Origin: Phytoseiulus persimilis
Taxonomy: Eukaryota > Arthropoda > Arachnida > Mesostigmata > Phytoseiidae
DNA: 64,000 nucleotides
Reading direction: 5' to 3'
NCBI GenBank assembly: GCA_037576195.1
Contig: CM075101.1
Location: 32,240,001 to 32,304,000, forward strand
Both the position numbers and the translations under genes were made by a program. Within the stretch, counting starts at the first letter, position 1. Each line of letters opens with the position of its first letter. The notes beneath the pieces were generated by a model. That model saw only the letters and a list, made by a program, of their open reading frames with translations, did not search any database and was not told the origin of the DNA. Below are positions 1 through 15,000 of the stretch, in pieces.

Positions 1-3000
1 GATTCAGTTGGACGAGCGGACGATTTGTTATCAGCATTCAAACTACGGCTGGTTGAGGAAGCTCAATAAAACATTAGTCGAGTTTGTTTACGATCCGTGT
101 TTTTCTTCGAGGGGTAGTCGCGCTTGCGACAACTACCGGCGACGACTCCCACAGCATCGTGTAGCTAGTCTCTCACTTGCTCAAAACATTCCAATCCAGT
201 CCAAATCATTTAGAACCAGTTCATATGGAGATTCAGTCGCTCGGCATTTATTGCGACAGGATCTCATCGGGCGTCGGAGTGGGATATCGTATCTGGCGCG
301 GTTCTGCATTTGGTTTGGTTCAGAGGTCCTTTCACTTGCGAAAATCGAAAAGTACTTCCGCCGCAGAGCTGAAAACAGCTGTATCTTGGTTTGAGCTGAG
401 CGTAAAGAGGAAGCTCGGAGTTTCTGAATCTCTTCCGCAAGTCGAAGTTCCGCTCTGAAGTAGAAATTGGTCGGAGACTTTGCTCAGAGTCAAGAAGCGC
501 GCTCTGCGTAAATTCGCTAAGCAGGAAAAGTTCGGCGGTGGGCAAACGGCAAGAAGAGAGCGAAATACCTCAAACGACGGGCTCGGGAAAAGTCCTGGAG
601 TTCCCAAGATCACGTCAAATCAAATCAGGCTGGTTGAGCCACCTTCCAAAATTGAGTCAGATCCCCTCAATTCAAGTTCTCCTCCAGCCGCCTCTCCGAG
701 CAGCGCGACGAGATCCCGGCGGCCTGGGGCATGAGAATGAAGAGATCATAGAAATCTAACATTCTCCTGGTCGCGAACGTCCTCCCTCTTGCCCCAATGG
801 ACATCGCGGTGTCGGCTCTCGAAGATGCGCAATTAATTCTTCCGATCCGAGGAAAATAAGAAGGTTACGGAGGAGCCGTCCCGAAAAGGCGGGTTCCTGA
901 CTTCGAGGTGTGTGTTTTACTCCAAATTCAGAACATCCTGCGGTCGCAAGATGGAGGTCGGCGCTGGGACGGTACGGCCCAGTGGATAATACTTGAAGTC
1001 TGTCGGAGGTTTAAATCGTGGTAGTTGCAGTGGAAATGCTTCAACATTCAGAAAGATTGATGAACACCAGATAGGGGATCCGAAACTCTCTGAGCTATAT
1101 GAAGGACAGGTCCGCCGCTTGGTCGGCCTTGCGTTTGGCTTTCAATCTTCGCATGCTCGACATCGTGCCCCAATCGTGACCTCGGTTCCGTTTGCGCGCT
1201 GTTTGTTGGTTCTGTCGCCACCATCGTCGTTGTTGCTGCTGCTGTTTGCGCCGCCACTGTTTCTGTTTACTGACTCGTTATAACGTTTCCGGTGTGTGTG
1301 TGTCATCCCGGTGGAAGTAGACGAGGGCGCGAGCCGCAGCGCGACGGGTGTCCGTCTAAGTGGCAATCCGCGGCCCGAGTGCTCCGTCAGTATCATCAGA
1401 GCCAAAAAACACATACGTCGCGTCGCTGCCGTAGAAGCGGCCTCGACCAACGAAGTATGGTGTTGATGGCTCCAGCTCGTATCGTTCCGTTCGGCGGAAT
1501 CGTCGCGGGCCCGCCGAGTGGCCGGCCGACTTGACCGACCGTTCTGCCGTTCATAGAGTGTGTGGCCGCCTTTCCGGGCGGGCGACAAACCCACTCTGAG
1601 TCCATTCGTCCGTCCGGCGAAAAACATCGACCGTCCGTGACCGACGTGAGCGTGACTCTTATCCAATTTGAAAGTCAACACACTCGACCGAGCCGTAGAA
1701 AGTTGCCGCGAGACCGGTATGTGTGTGGAGGAGTCGCGATCCTACGCTCTTCGGACCTTTCGTCCTGCTCCCGCGGAATTCAATGTGCCAACACGAGCAG
1801 CGACCACTGCGGGTTCTGCTGCCCAGCGGGAGCCGGGGATTCACTCGTCGATGAGCCTTCCAGCTTCGCTCCAGGCCTTCGATGTTGAATATTTAGATTG
1901 TTCGAACAGCGCCCACCCTCCAGGCTTCTTGCAAAGTTTGAGATCTCAGGTGAATTCGCAGGCTGCTTGGTGACGCCGTATTTGGCTTGCAGTGCCTGCC
2001 AACGGCCTCAGGCTCATCCAGCGTGTCAGGGGCGTAGTTCCGATGCGGATTGGCTACCCCTCGTTGACTGGATTCAACGACGAGTTCTGTCTGCTCAAGG
2101 TGACCCGCGGTTTTATGTCTGCTCGCAATTGATTGTTGATGATTACGACACACTGTATATGAGCCGCAGTTTTCGGGTTGGGTGATAACAAAACAGCTCG
2201 TCGGCCCGTTTCGGCGCATGGGCATCGACGTTTGTTACGGTCTGCTTGATCCGAGGAGGCAATAGGAGAAGTGTTCCGAGCGTGATCGGCGCGAACAGCG
2301 CACGGAGTGGCGTGCGTGGGGATATCAAACGCATGACGCGTTATGAGGCCCTTCGCTCACCAATCGAGCGAGCGGACCATCACGGCAGGAGATATTCAAG
2401 GCGAGACACAACGGCGAGAACCCGCATCGGGAGGCAACGAGGCTCCTGAAGAGTAGTCGGCCGCGACGGTGTTTCATTCCTGGTTGAGAGTGAACACGTG
2501 TTCACCCTGAATTCGGACCGGCTACCGAACCTCCCGGTCAAGGAGTTCTGGGGCGTCGTAGACGCAGAATAACAGGGCGAGCAAATTCGTTGAGTGCATC
2601 GCTGCGCTTTGAGACCAACGTCAGCGGAGCGCATCACTCCCGTAACGATGGGAGAGAATCCAGTATTCGGAGCGAGGGAAATTCAATCCGCGGTGAAAAT
2701 AATCCTGTCAGTAAGGATATGAAGGAATAGTGTGTTATTGGGCCCGCAATCTGTGTTTCCTCTTCTCTGTGGCTCTCCCCCCCCCCCCGCCGTCCGACGC
2801 GAACGACTCCGGCAGCGAATCGGAAACGATGCTCGTGTTATCGAGAACCTCCCCTTGATTGGTTCTCCTTAGTCCGAGACAGAAGCGGCAGCCTCCCTCG
2901 AGTCGCAGCGTGTTCCGTGTTTGAGGGACCGAGAGCAAAAAGGGGGTTCAAGAGAGAATCCGCAAACAGAACCGACGAGGAAAGTCCGAATGAAGACAGC

Positions 3001-6000
3001 TGCGGTCAGGTGCTCTAAGCTCGACCGGCGCCGTTCGCGAAGAGGAGTGATACGTCATCCGTGTGCCGAGTTAGCTGGACCAGGGAAGTCGAGCTCTCTC
3101 TCTCCGCTGTCTGAGGAGTCCCGCTCGGGCGAGAACGAACTCCTGAAAACGGTCAGATCTTCGGAGAAAGCATCAGATCTTTGCGAACTACGGCGCATAG
3201 ACGATGCAACGGAAAAATTCTCTCCGCAAGACACCCGAGTGGAACAGACTCGGTAACAAAGACCGTCGTCGCTGACCCCACTGAACGTGAATTGACGACT
3301 TGTCTATTCTGGGCCATCCGAGCAATCTGCGGAATGAGCTTCGGAATCAAGACCCGAGCCCGGCGGTGCTCCGAGAACGAGCTCTCGGGAAAACTCAGAG
3401 GTCATCCGAGATCTGGATCGAAGTACCGACGCAATTTCGTCCTCGGCAAAGCGAATAGCTGCGCCGGAGCCTCCGGAATCGCTAGCACCGACAACAAGAA
3501 TCGGAAAAACCGCAGGTTAGCGCACTCTCATGCGGATTCGGGAAAAAAAAAATCGAACAAACTCCGAAGAGGTTCCTGGAAGCTGCTGCAAAAGATTTCC
3601 GAGACGGGAAGACTCCCCTGCCGACCGAGAAAGTGAGTCCCCCGGCGCCGAGGCCGCTTTGTAGGAAACTCCACGAGACCACTGATCCCAACCAACTGTG
3701 ACGAGAAGGAAGCGATCGACAATCATTCCGTCGGCCTAAGCTTCGCTTCGACCCACCTCGAACAGCCAGATAAAGATAACGGAACCAATCGAAAGCAGGA
3801 GCCGACTGAGAACGTTACCTGCATGCGGATTCCGTGCACGTTGAGACGTGGTCATCCTACCAGTCAATTAGCCAATCTCTGTTGCCCCATCAGATACGGA
3901 TCGAGCATTCTAGGAATGTTGTGTAGTGACAGCAAGAGATCGTTTTGAACCTGTAACGAGCCCTTCTTTGAGCCAACCTAGAAGGCTGCGAGCTTGTTTC
4001 GTGCATTTTTCGTTGTTCGGTATCATAGAGGATGGCCCGCGTAAGCTGTCACCAATTCACTCACTGACCTCGAAGGCCATACGTTCGGCCTCCCAGGATC
4101 GGAAAGCTCAGCTTTTCTGGGAGCTGAGCTTGAGTCGCTCATTTCCAATAGTTGATTCATGGGGTCTCATGATTGTAGAGCGATCCGTTCGGCCAGTAGC
4201 TCGGAAAGACGACGGAGCACATTTTTCCCTCGAAAACGCTCTCATATAGGATCGACTCGATCGATGACCCCAAAAATTGTCGTTGGAGAGGGATAAAATC
4301 TAGCCCTATCGGTACAGCGATAACCCTCACCTGTACGTCTCGGCGACGATCTATGCGAGCGCTTCCAGCGGCCGGAATCGATCCTGCAATTCGCTCGGTT
4401 TGCACATCGAACCATAGCCCGAGAACGGCGGGTTTAAGAGAGGAATGTACTATGCTGAGAGTGCTTGTCCTGGGCCGATTCACCCGATAATCGAGCCCCC
4501 TGACCGATCCGACGACGTTGATTTTCCCGCAGAGGATCGGCCATTTTTTCTCTGACCTACCGAACACACTGATCATCCTGCGGTCGTTTCATTCGCGTTG
4601 AAAGTTCGTGGTGAATCTTGGTGACCGCTCACTTGAGGCACCCTGTGGACTCGCCCGGAAGTAATTTGTTGTGACGACTATTTTCGCGGGAATTAGTGGA
4701 GGCACCATCAGTGTGAATCTGAGTCATAGAGTGTGCTGAGATTCGAACTTGAGTCAAGAGCTGTGATCTCACTTTTGGGTAATTGGAGCTTCCAAAGTTC
4801 CGCTTGTCGACTGAGAGGATCGATCTTTGGGATAATTCTATCTGCGTTAGAGGTTCGCGCTCTTCAGTCTGGCTTTTGGGAAAACACGCGAGCCCCAGTC
4901 CTGACCGGGTTCGACAATCTGCGGTCTGGCTCGAACCTCCACGTGAGCTTGACGGGATCGACTTAGAGCGTCTGACGAGAAAGAACTCGTGTCATCAGGC
5001 TGCGCTGATGCTGGTGAACTCCAAACTTTCTGAATCGATTCGTTCGTCCCCGAGCTGATTCGATTGAGATGCGGCACGCGCAGCGGGCGACTTGACGGTA
5101 CTGAGGAAGCAGCTCGGTGGAATTCATTGGTGACAAAATATCCCAACGTCCGTTCTGCAAGTCTCGGACCAATGGGAATCGAGGACCGAGAGAATAAGGT
5201 TCGTGTCTCGCAGCAATCGGCGAACACGAGAAGACAACCAAATCGCTTGAATCTCCTCCTCAGCCCATGTTAGCGACGCCGCGCTCTGCGAGCAAAAATT
5301 TTCAGAGACAGTTGATGATAAGCTGACAATTAGCGCGAGATTCGTTCTTTCCTCTGGGAGCGTAGATATCGTATCTCCGAAAGGAATCAGCGTCGGCTGC
5401 TGGCGAAACCCCAGCGCCGGTCCAACGGCGTTTTCACTCAGATTCGGTGCTCGACGGAATTAGCGGATTTCGAAAGGGAAGCCTCTTGGGCGCGGGCTGC
5501 AACGTTTCTTCCCTGGTCATACAGAGATTCGAAAGTGATGCTGTGGCGCCGCAGCACCATAAAGGTTCTCAATGGTCTTGAATGCTCCAAGACTCCTGAT
5601 TTGAAATTCGTCACGACAAACGTTGTTCCAATGAGCTCCTGATCGCTGACCGCAGAGCAAGGAGCAAAGATCCATCCTTAAACCCGGTTCGCGTAACGAC
5701 CAAAAAAACCCAATCTCCGGAAGTGCTTTCTGTCGTTGACGTGGAGGGAGTGGCCTCGGGGAAGATGATGTCAGCCGAATTGAGAAGTAGTTCTCGCGAG
5801 GAGGAGGGAATATGTCATAGGTGGGTTTCCTTGAAATCGAGAGAGAAAATTATCCGTTGGAACTGTGGTTGCTGGAACTCAGGAAGTAACCAAGAAGTTC
5901 GTCAGCTCCGAACAGACCATTCAATCATCGCCTCGAGTCAATGAGCGTAATTCCTCTGGAGATCGCTCCGTAAACTGTGCCAACCGAGTTGCTGGATTGG

Positions 6001-9000
6001 GCTGGACTGCTAGGCCTCACCTTGATCACCCGGCTCTTGAATGCTTTTTCCTGCAAGGAGCTCGTTTCTGCCCCCAAACAAGAGATCGTCGGGGCTCGTT
6101 CCGCCAGGATGATCTGGATAGACTCAGTCGGGAACTATACCCTTACCCTCACTCTGATCGACTGCGAGGACTAACGTGCTCATAGATTGAGTCCGCGTTG
6201 CCCTCACACACCGCACATGTGACAGCCATAAGAAATCCTTGCTACTACATGTAGCGTAGCTTGCATCGCTCTCACAGCCGGGCCTTCCGATTACTCGGGA
6301 TCCGTTCTCCACAAGAATCTCCACAAGTGGGACGAGGATGCTTTCGTTTAGCCTGGATCCAACAGCTGATATTCATGATTGAGATGCCACCACTTGAAAA
6401 TCGTGGGGCACAAGCCGATTTCCGGCGTCGGCGCCGTATTCCCATGGTTGAGGAGCGGCGGGCTAGACCCGATGGTTCCTCCTTTTATTTTCCGAGCCCT
6501 AGGAGCAGTAAAGTATGCAGCAGGGAGAGCTTCGCCCTCGACGAGCGAGCCCAGAATGGCGCACGATCTCGACCAATATTCTGATAAATCAAATCACAGA
6601 TATTATGCACGAGACAGGTTCCATTTGATCTCTAGTATCCACATACTCGTTGTCCCTGCGGTGAAGGGATCCTTCCTCCCGAGTCAGGGTGCGAATACAC
6701 TCCCGTGCATGCGACGAGAATTCGGAATGAAAGATCCAGGCTGAGCGCGATCAGAATATGACGCCATGAACGAAGAGTCCATGGGGGTCGGATGTGACCG
6801 CATCATCTCCGATCGCTGATTATTTCACACATGGCCTTCGAGCTGAAGGTCAAGTGGAAGGTGAGGGCGGTCGGGAAGAATAGGAGACGTGGAAGGAATC
6901 GCTGCAGGAAGAGGAACGATAGATTGGCTCTCACCGTCGCACGCAACTTCGCTCCCATCGACCTTTCCGATTTCATGTGATTGCTTAAGCAAACGAAACG
7001 CAATCTTAGTTCGCTGTCGGGCTATCACTACTCTTGCGGCAGTGAGCTACTCGTTTCGTCGATGGGGTAGAAGGAGGGAAACGAAAGAGAAACCTTGCCT
7101 GCCGTTATGCCACTCGCCTCCCCTGATCAATATACTGTCACACCGCAGGGAACTATCGGAGAATGTTAGATTGACAGCACTATTGCGTCCGTGAGCTCGA
7201 GTTAAGCCGACCCGCGCGAAATTCGCCCAGAGTGGAATTTCAAGGACCTGGAAAGAGGTTGGAGGAGAAAGTCGGCGCAACGGCGAGCTCCGGGCAAACT
7301 CGGTGTCGATGGCCCATCCTGGTCATGTGAGTTGTTCGGTCTTGGATATGGATCGACTCATTTTGTGGTGGAAGAGTCCGGTCTCCACTCGTTTTCCTTG
7401 TTTTCATCAGACATCGGGTCCCAGCATCAGCGGTTAAAGGCTGGGAGACTGGTAGTTCGAAGTTTCCCCTCTGCAGAATCTCTTCGGTTGACGAGGGCGA
7501 GGTGGAATCCTTGGTTGCATGCTTCGAGAACCAGAATTGTTCCATCGAGTCTGAATCCATCATGAATGAATTCCGGAGAAGGTTCGCCCACGAGGTCTCC
7601 GAATTTGTCGGACCTGATTGGATGAAGTTTCTCCGCTTCTGCTCACAGCGGTCTCCCTCTGTGTCGGAGAGATCAACCTACTGACGGGACACGTACCGGA
7701 ATGGTGATCATTCCAGCACCTGGAGAATTTTTGGAAATGATCACCGTTGGATCAGAATTGATCTTCGCCCAGCAGCGCCCCCCGAGCCGATGTGATGCTG
7801 GTCACGAATTCCGGGAGGAATTCCGCGTGGGGAACAGTTTTCTGGTTCCCTAATGGATTGGGGAAGGTGGAAATAACAGAACTATAGACTCGGGTCTGAC
7901 TTCGATTCCCATGAGATGTGCTTCTCTCCGGAGCTCCTAGAGGAAAATCGCCCGCTCATGGGGCTCGTACAGGACAAGTGGAAAATAATCGCAGTTCTCG
8001 AGGTGCATCCTCAGAAGCTGCACAACTAAATGTTGTGGCGCGATCCGTGAGCTGTGCCATACCCAGCGCTCCCGAACGCTCGGTTTCCGATTGCCCACTC
8101 GAACAGTTTCGAACAGCTCCCGAAGCAAGCGGGAGGTTGTACTGGCTCGCTTTCCGCCCCCATGCGATTCGTCCAAGACGGCATCCAGCGGAAGAAGAGA
8201 GGAATCAACCGTCGGAAACGGCCAGTCTACTGAGTTCCACGCATGGTTCTCTCCGAGGATGGGAATTCTGAAAAACGCTCTTGTTCAAAGTCGAAGGGAC
8301 CAACCGTTATAGCGAAAGATCCGGATTTTCGAAGAAGTGAAGACAATGCGCTGACTCGGTCGGGGGAACGAGCTGTCTGCCAGCTCGCGATCGGAAGATG
8401 GCTATTACTTGAAGCTCCATCAGTTTTTCTTTTCGGAATAGAAGAAGAGTCGATTTTCCTCGAACTGGGCTTAGTCGCAAATGATCCATAGTATCGAGAT
8501 CGGCTCCTTCCGTGGATTTGTCACGTCGAAGGCCTCAGGCAAACTCTGGAGAAAAAAAAACAGACCGGGGTCGTATGCTAAAGGGAGGTGAAGTCTCCTA
8601 TTCCAAGGATTCTTCTGTTGAGCACCTGGAAATGGATTGACGGTAGAAATATTGAATTCGCGGGGCGCTCTCGGATCACAACCGAGTTCCCACACAGACT
8701 GGGGACGCCAAGGTTTTCCGTAGCTGTTGCTGTGAGGTTCCTCGAAGGGTCCCAGAACGGGTAAGTTCGGACTTTCCCGCCGAAAATATCGAACCCCATG
8801 GAGGATGCTAGCGTGCATGGAACGTTCCCACTGGTGGCTTGAATTGTCGCTTTCTCTGAGCGCGCATTGATCGCCCGTCGATATCCCGTGGCCCTCCCGA
8901 TGAGTTCCTCGTTCGGGAACGATTAACCCAAAACCTGGGAGATGACGGACTACTTTCTCAACCATAAATCTGCCCAGAATTCACAGCATAGATGGCATTT

Positions 9001-12000
9001 TCAAGATCTGACATTTTTCTGTAATAGACGGAACGTTGTTACATCGTGCAAAATCATCAGGATTAACATGCGTGCACAAAACCAAGAGTTCCCGTAATGT
9101 TTTCAGTCAGAGGGGTAATCCCTCATCTCCCAGATTTCAGGGTATTTGGCTCGATCGCGGAGATTCCTTCTCGGCGGACGGGCCCTCGAGGACACAGGGA
9201 TTCTGGAACACTAATCTACGAAGGTGCGCGTGCATGCTGATGTCAGATGCAATCGGCGCTCAGAACCGTCGGCGGTGCCCAGACACAACTAGGGAACAAC
9301 ACTACCGAGCATTTTGATCAGGACCACACGACCACGTCTCTTCGGTAACGCGGCTTTCGTTCGTGATCGTCGAGACGTCAATCGATTGACGCTCGTTTTC
9401 GAGTCGATTCCAACTCCGCCCACGCTGTCAGCAATGTCAGGCCTGCCACGACAAGCCTCTTCGAGAGAGGCCTCTATTGGAGCAATTCACGAACTCGCAG
9501 TGAAGTCCTCTCGATTGAATCAATCATTGCGTGTGATAACCCCAGGGGCTTTCTCCCTCCACGAGCCTCCTCCTACCGGCTCGCCCCGCTCTGATGGCGC
9601 CAATACTGGCCCAGTCAAACGAAGCCCTCGAGGTTCTGATAGTCCACCTCGTCGGTCAATCAATCGGTCGGCGGCGGCGGCGGCCCAGTTGTTCGCCAGT
9701 GGGTCAGCTTCGGTCACAGTCGGGGAAATGCATCACGAAAGCCGGTGTCTTTTCTCGCTGTGCCGCCCTCCCCGAGAGAATGTCTGCGATTGTTCGATAG
9801 TGTGACACCTCTAGTTCCCCTAGCTACTGCTGAAAGTCAGATAAGGACTTTCCTGCTTTCAGCCTGCTCCGCTTACAAGCAACTAAACTAACTATCACCG
9901 TCTTCACAGATGGTGATCGCGGACACTAGGTTTAATCGCCTTAACCGCTGCTGCTTCTTTCGTTATTCCTCGCACACGGTACCGCACCAGCGGGCCATAC
10001 CTCAAGGACCGCACGAGTCGGGGATCGTTCTTACTGAGCTGAGTTTGAGCTCTCTGATGGCTTGTGTGCCAACGCGAACCTTTCAGAGGTTCTGTTCATT
10101 TTTCTGCAAGGAAATGCGGACGACAGGCTTCTCTATCTTCTCTGGGCCTGAGCCTTCCTCGTCCATTAGCTCGAACACTGTGTTTGAACAGCGAGAGGGC
10201 CTCAAGTGGGTCCGAACATCAACCAGAGAGCGCTCTAGAAACAGAAAAAAATATTTCGGGGAACGATGATGAGACGAGCAGAGCTTGGCTGATGATTCGC
10301 GTCTTTTTGGAGTGGGAAGCGTTCGAGCTGACTCTGGGGCCGAGCCCTGTTTGATACTGCGGCACGAATACAGGAATAGCTTTTTGGCGAAATTGTATCT
10401 TCGACGGCGGCCTCGTCGACGGCCGAATCGATGGTCGGTTTCGTTTCGTCGTAAAGGAAACCGAGAACGGATGAGGGAGGAACATGTTGAAAAGAACGAT
10501 TTGAGTCAACGACTAAAAAGCGGAGTATTTGAACTCCAAGAAACTCATTTAGACCCCAACGGGCCCTCCTTGTGCTCTCGTGGCCCACGCGTGATGGGTC
10601 TCCTGCTCTCCTTGTAAGAACAGCGGTGGTCAGAGAAAAAAGAGCGCGGGGAGGAGCTTTACGAACGATTTTTCCTTCCTTTGTAAGAAGAACGGCTGAA
10701 GCCATCCTGCGAAACCAAGTTTTTGCCCTCGCCCCTTCCTTCCTACTCGCCCCTTTCAATTTGTTCCAAGTTCCGGTCGAACTCATGATGATCGTCGACG
10801 AAGCCGCCATCGTCGTCGTCGTTCTTTTCTTCCTCTTCCTTTCCCGCGCTATTTTCCCCACAATGTCCATTCATTGTTCTTCATCCTGCCCAGAGCCTTA
10901 TTCTCCAAATCTCGTTTCACGTTCTTCGAATCCTCTCTGAAGACCCAGCGGACTGGGGAAAAAAGCTGTTCTGCAGTTCCATGCAGTGAGGCGTAATATG
11001 TGTGGGAACTCAACTTTTTGGCAACCTCCCATCAAGAGCATGGGGTGGGCTCGGGGCACCGGAGCTCTGACCTGACTCCATATGCCCGTCAATTCCCGTA
11101 CAGGTGAAAGCCTAGTTATCCCCTTCACGGCCCCAGGTAGCGTTGTGCAGCAGTTGCCACAACGAGTCTGAGGATCCTGTTCGGATTCTCCGACGCTCCT
11201 CATCTGCGCCGGAGATCTCAGGACATGGTTCGGACCCTTCCTTAGTTTTGCTGCCGGTCCCGAGCGAGGATGACACGGTGCTCAACTCTCGAAACGCCGT
11301 TTCAGCGGTTTCTCCGACGGGTTCCTCATCCCAGACACGTGGGAATTTCGTGGAGTCAGCGCCAGAATCGAACAAAGTCCCAACACGTGGAAGACGGAAA
11401 GCTGGATCTTTTTGAGACATTCTCTAAGAACTCTTCCGGAGCAGTTGAGCGTCAGGTCGAGAGAGGCGGTCGAGCTAAATTCTTGAGCGCGAGCAAACTT
11501 TCGAAGCCATCAGTGGGGGCGAACATCCGGGAGCTCGAGTTAGTTTTTATCAGGACATCCAAAGAACACACTCGTTTTTTCCCTCCTCGCGTGGGTAACG
11601 GGGAATGCAGGCTGCGACATATGTAGCGAGGATGACGGAGGATCCAACGAGTGATGCGAGAACGAAACGCGCGTACTCAGGAACAGAAAAGAAATTCGCA
11701 GCGGAGAGATTTGCAACATGAATGCCGGGTGGGGTGAATATCCTGTCTGGGATGAATTATTGCAGTTTCGCCGGGAGCTGCAGGTGATCTCGTTCCGTTC
11801 CGTTCATTTTTTACGCTCGCTGGATATCCGTCATTCAACCTCACTTTAATGAGTGCGCGCCCGAGTGTCCCGCCCACAGCCGTCCAGTGCTCTTTTGGAG
11901 CGTTGAAAGTTGCTCGCGACCGGCTATCTCCCGTTTAAAAGACAAAACAGGCCCGGCCCATGGCGCCGGTGAGCCAGCGTTCTCCGCGACACAACGGGAA

Positions 12001-15000
12001 ATTTTGATCCGGGCGATACTGATCGGACTTAACAAGCCATCCATTAACACCCGCCCCACTGAATGCTGTACCGCGACAGAAGAACAGCTCTGCGGCGGCT
12101 TCATAGATATTCCGGGGAGCTCCTCAAATGAAGCTGACAGCTTGAACACTTACTATAGCCCCAGGGACTGCTCGCCTATTTCAGCGGCCGCAGTCGTAAT
12201 TACCTGTGATCTGTGATGACGTGACAAACTGTTGCACGACTTCTCTAGCTCCTGTTTGAGAACTGCAGGAACCATTTCAGCGAATCCTTCCTGTATTTCC
12301 GGACTCCATCCCTCGGCAACATCTCCAAGAACACCTCGAGAACGATTGCTTCCCTTTGAAACGCGTCAGGCATGAAGTCTCCTCGGGCACAACGTCCCGC
12401 TCACGGAGCTGGCTCCAGCGCGAAAGTACGAGTCTCCTCGAGTAGAGCTCCGTACGGAGAGATCCGTCTGGAAGGCTCGAGCTCCCCTGGGAGGCCATTC
12501 ATCTTCCGATGGATCCCCGGGCGGCCGGGATCTTGGTGAGAACTTTCCATTCTTTTTTGGCCAGCTTCAACAATTAATGCTCTCAAGTCTGGTCACAATC
12601 TGCGCGTCAGTTCCGAAGGGAGGGGCCAACAATGCGCCGAATTCAAAACACCCGCCGCGTCAGGTGATCCCCAATATGTCAGGTGATCCACGGAAGGCGA
12701 CGCCGTCGACCTAATGCGCCGACGACAACGGCGGATTCCTCCTCGCGACACAAGCGTGGCGAGAAGGTACGTGGTACGGTCGAGCCGTGTGAATTTAGAA
12801 TACAGCGCCAATGGTCCGCGTGGCGCTCGAATGATTCCGGCGCCTCCTCCGCCTGCATTGCTCCGAGATGAACCGAATGTCTAACCGGGACGGCAGCAGG
12901 CTTCAATGAACGCGAATGCAGGGGTTTCACCGCGCCGTTGTGAATGGAATTCCTGTGCCTTGTCCCGTCTCCGAAATAGCTGGCGCTTCTCAACTAGGAA
13001 CAAAGGATTGATAAGCATCTCCCTCGCTAATTGAGACCCACGAAAATGACAGCGAACAGCCCTTAATGGACCTCGTTTCCGAGACCATGAAATCTGATAC
13101 AGCCCCAACTGAGATTCCCCTCATGCTGAATTGCGTGAATCCCCTCACCGGACCACAAAAAGCATCGCGGAGTTCCCAGCAGGCGGAGATTCTGATGACA
13201 TCCGCCCTTGAGAGCCTGAACTACTTCGTTGCCTTACTAACCGCAGGAAGTCAACTTGAAATCTCTCGGAGAGGGGGGGGGGGCGAGGATTGGACTCAGA
13301 TTGGACTGTCTGAAAAAGCCTCTAAAGAAGCTCATCAAGACAACTGTATCGATTGGGGAAGATAGTTTTCATGGATAACAAACTGCTCGTTTGTTTGATT
13401 AAACACACTTTGGACGACGCGCGGAGCATCGCTGAAGGCAACCAAGCGCTCATTCGACATTCGAGCTGATCTTCCGCTGCTCCTCAGTTCTTCCTCAGAT
13501 GTCGAGAGGCTCACGGCCGCCGAAGATGGAGAGTCACAGCTTCGAAGTCTCGCTTTTCGAAAATCCCCTTTCGCCTTCCTTCCTTTGACGGACTTCCCGG
13601 CGGAACAGGGAACTCTCAAGGCCATCTACGACACACATAGTGAGCGCGAGCTCAAGGGTGGTGAAGAAGATTCCGAGTCTGGCAGGCACATCAGAAAGAT
13701 GTTGAAACTCGTTGTTGCTTCCATCATTTTGGAGCCACTGCCGTGGCGTCCAGGCGACTTTTGCTGGTCGAGCACGCAAGGAACGGGGCGATGCGAGTGA
13801 ATACGTGCGTGTGATTTTCGCTTCGACTTCTTGTTTGGATAAAAAACGGGGGAAGTGATTTTATCAGAGATCCTCCGCAGCAACAGCGGCAGAGTCAATA
13901 TATTGGAACAAACGTGCGACGCGTAACGCGCTATCGCTAGGAGACTCGGTCGTTCACGAGGCTGCCAAACCATTGTGACGTAGCAGAACGAATGTCACTC
14001 GACTCTGAAAGGGTTTGTACGGACTCAAACGAGCCAGAGCAAACAAACCGACCGCGCAAGAACGACCTTGTCAGCGACGGGAAGAACTGCAAGCAAACTC
14101 ATGTCGAGATTTTCGCTCGTTGAAACGAACGCTCGATCGAACTTCCTCGAACCCGAGAAATTCTAGCCGAATGGACGCTCGGCTGGTCCTTCAGCCCCCG
14201 TAATAATTTGCATCAATTCTGCGTTGCGATTCGAGGATGAGATCGGCTTCCGCTAGCTCACGTAGCACCGCTATCGCGGTGGGTTTCAACAAGATAGAGT
14301 CTTATGAATGTACGCCCTCGAACTCAGTCCAGGTTGGTTCGATTTTGAATTTCAACGGTCCTGTGCGAAAACCAAGGCTCCCGTCGGCGGACCCTGAAGC
14401 TCCCCGAGCCATGTGTGACCCAGACTGGAAGTCGTGATAGTTTTGACGCGAAGGGTCTCTCCAGAGCCGTTCCTCGATCTCAAAGCGAGGCTGACGAACT
14501 CCTCTCTCACACTTTCAGAATATCTTATTTGATATGGCCGCTATTCTCGAGGAGTTCCAGCCTCGCGGACTCGGGGAGCGCGAGCCTCCTCGCGGAGTTC
14601 AAACACTTTCACTATCTCATGTTTTTTCGAGCCTCGTTAAGACTCAGAGCTTCTTGTCACTTTCAACGATCACGAAATGCTCGTCCCGCAGCAGCCCTGA
14701 TGAAGGGCTACTGCTCCTACTCCGAGCCCGTTTGGAGTTCGGGAGTTTCTGCCGAGGAGGGCTGAATTTTCTATTCAACGAGTTCTCTCGGCTCATCCAC
14801 AATCGATTTAGGAATTAAATCGGAAACTTGGAGTCGTTCTTCATCGTTAGCAATAATTTGAGTTCGCGCGGCGGACTACTCGGGTTCTCCCGCCCATCTA
14901 CCGCCTCCTCAGGAGCCGCATTCCGGTCCTTGAGAAAGTCTATTCTCGGCGTGCGTGCATTGCTCTCAGGGGCGCCTCTGATATATCATTATCTGCGAAT

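Noticed and set aside
1142-1681. Minus-strand frame of 179 codons with an Asn/Ser/Asp-rich C-terminus
   Set aside because: The low-complexity end comes from CTG/TTG triplets in the DNA. There is no conserved motif and the first codon is not clearly an ATG in good context.
10235-10870. Minus-strand frame of 211 codons
   Set aside because: The plus strand is open at the same place, the composition is random, and there are no domain features.
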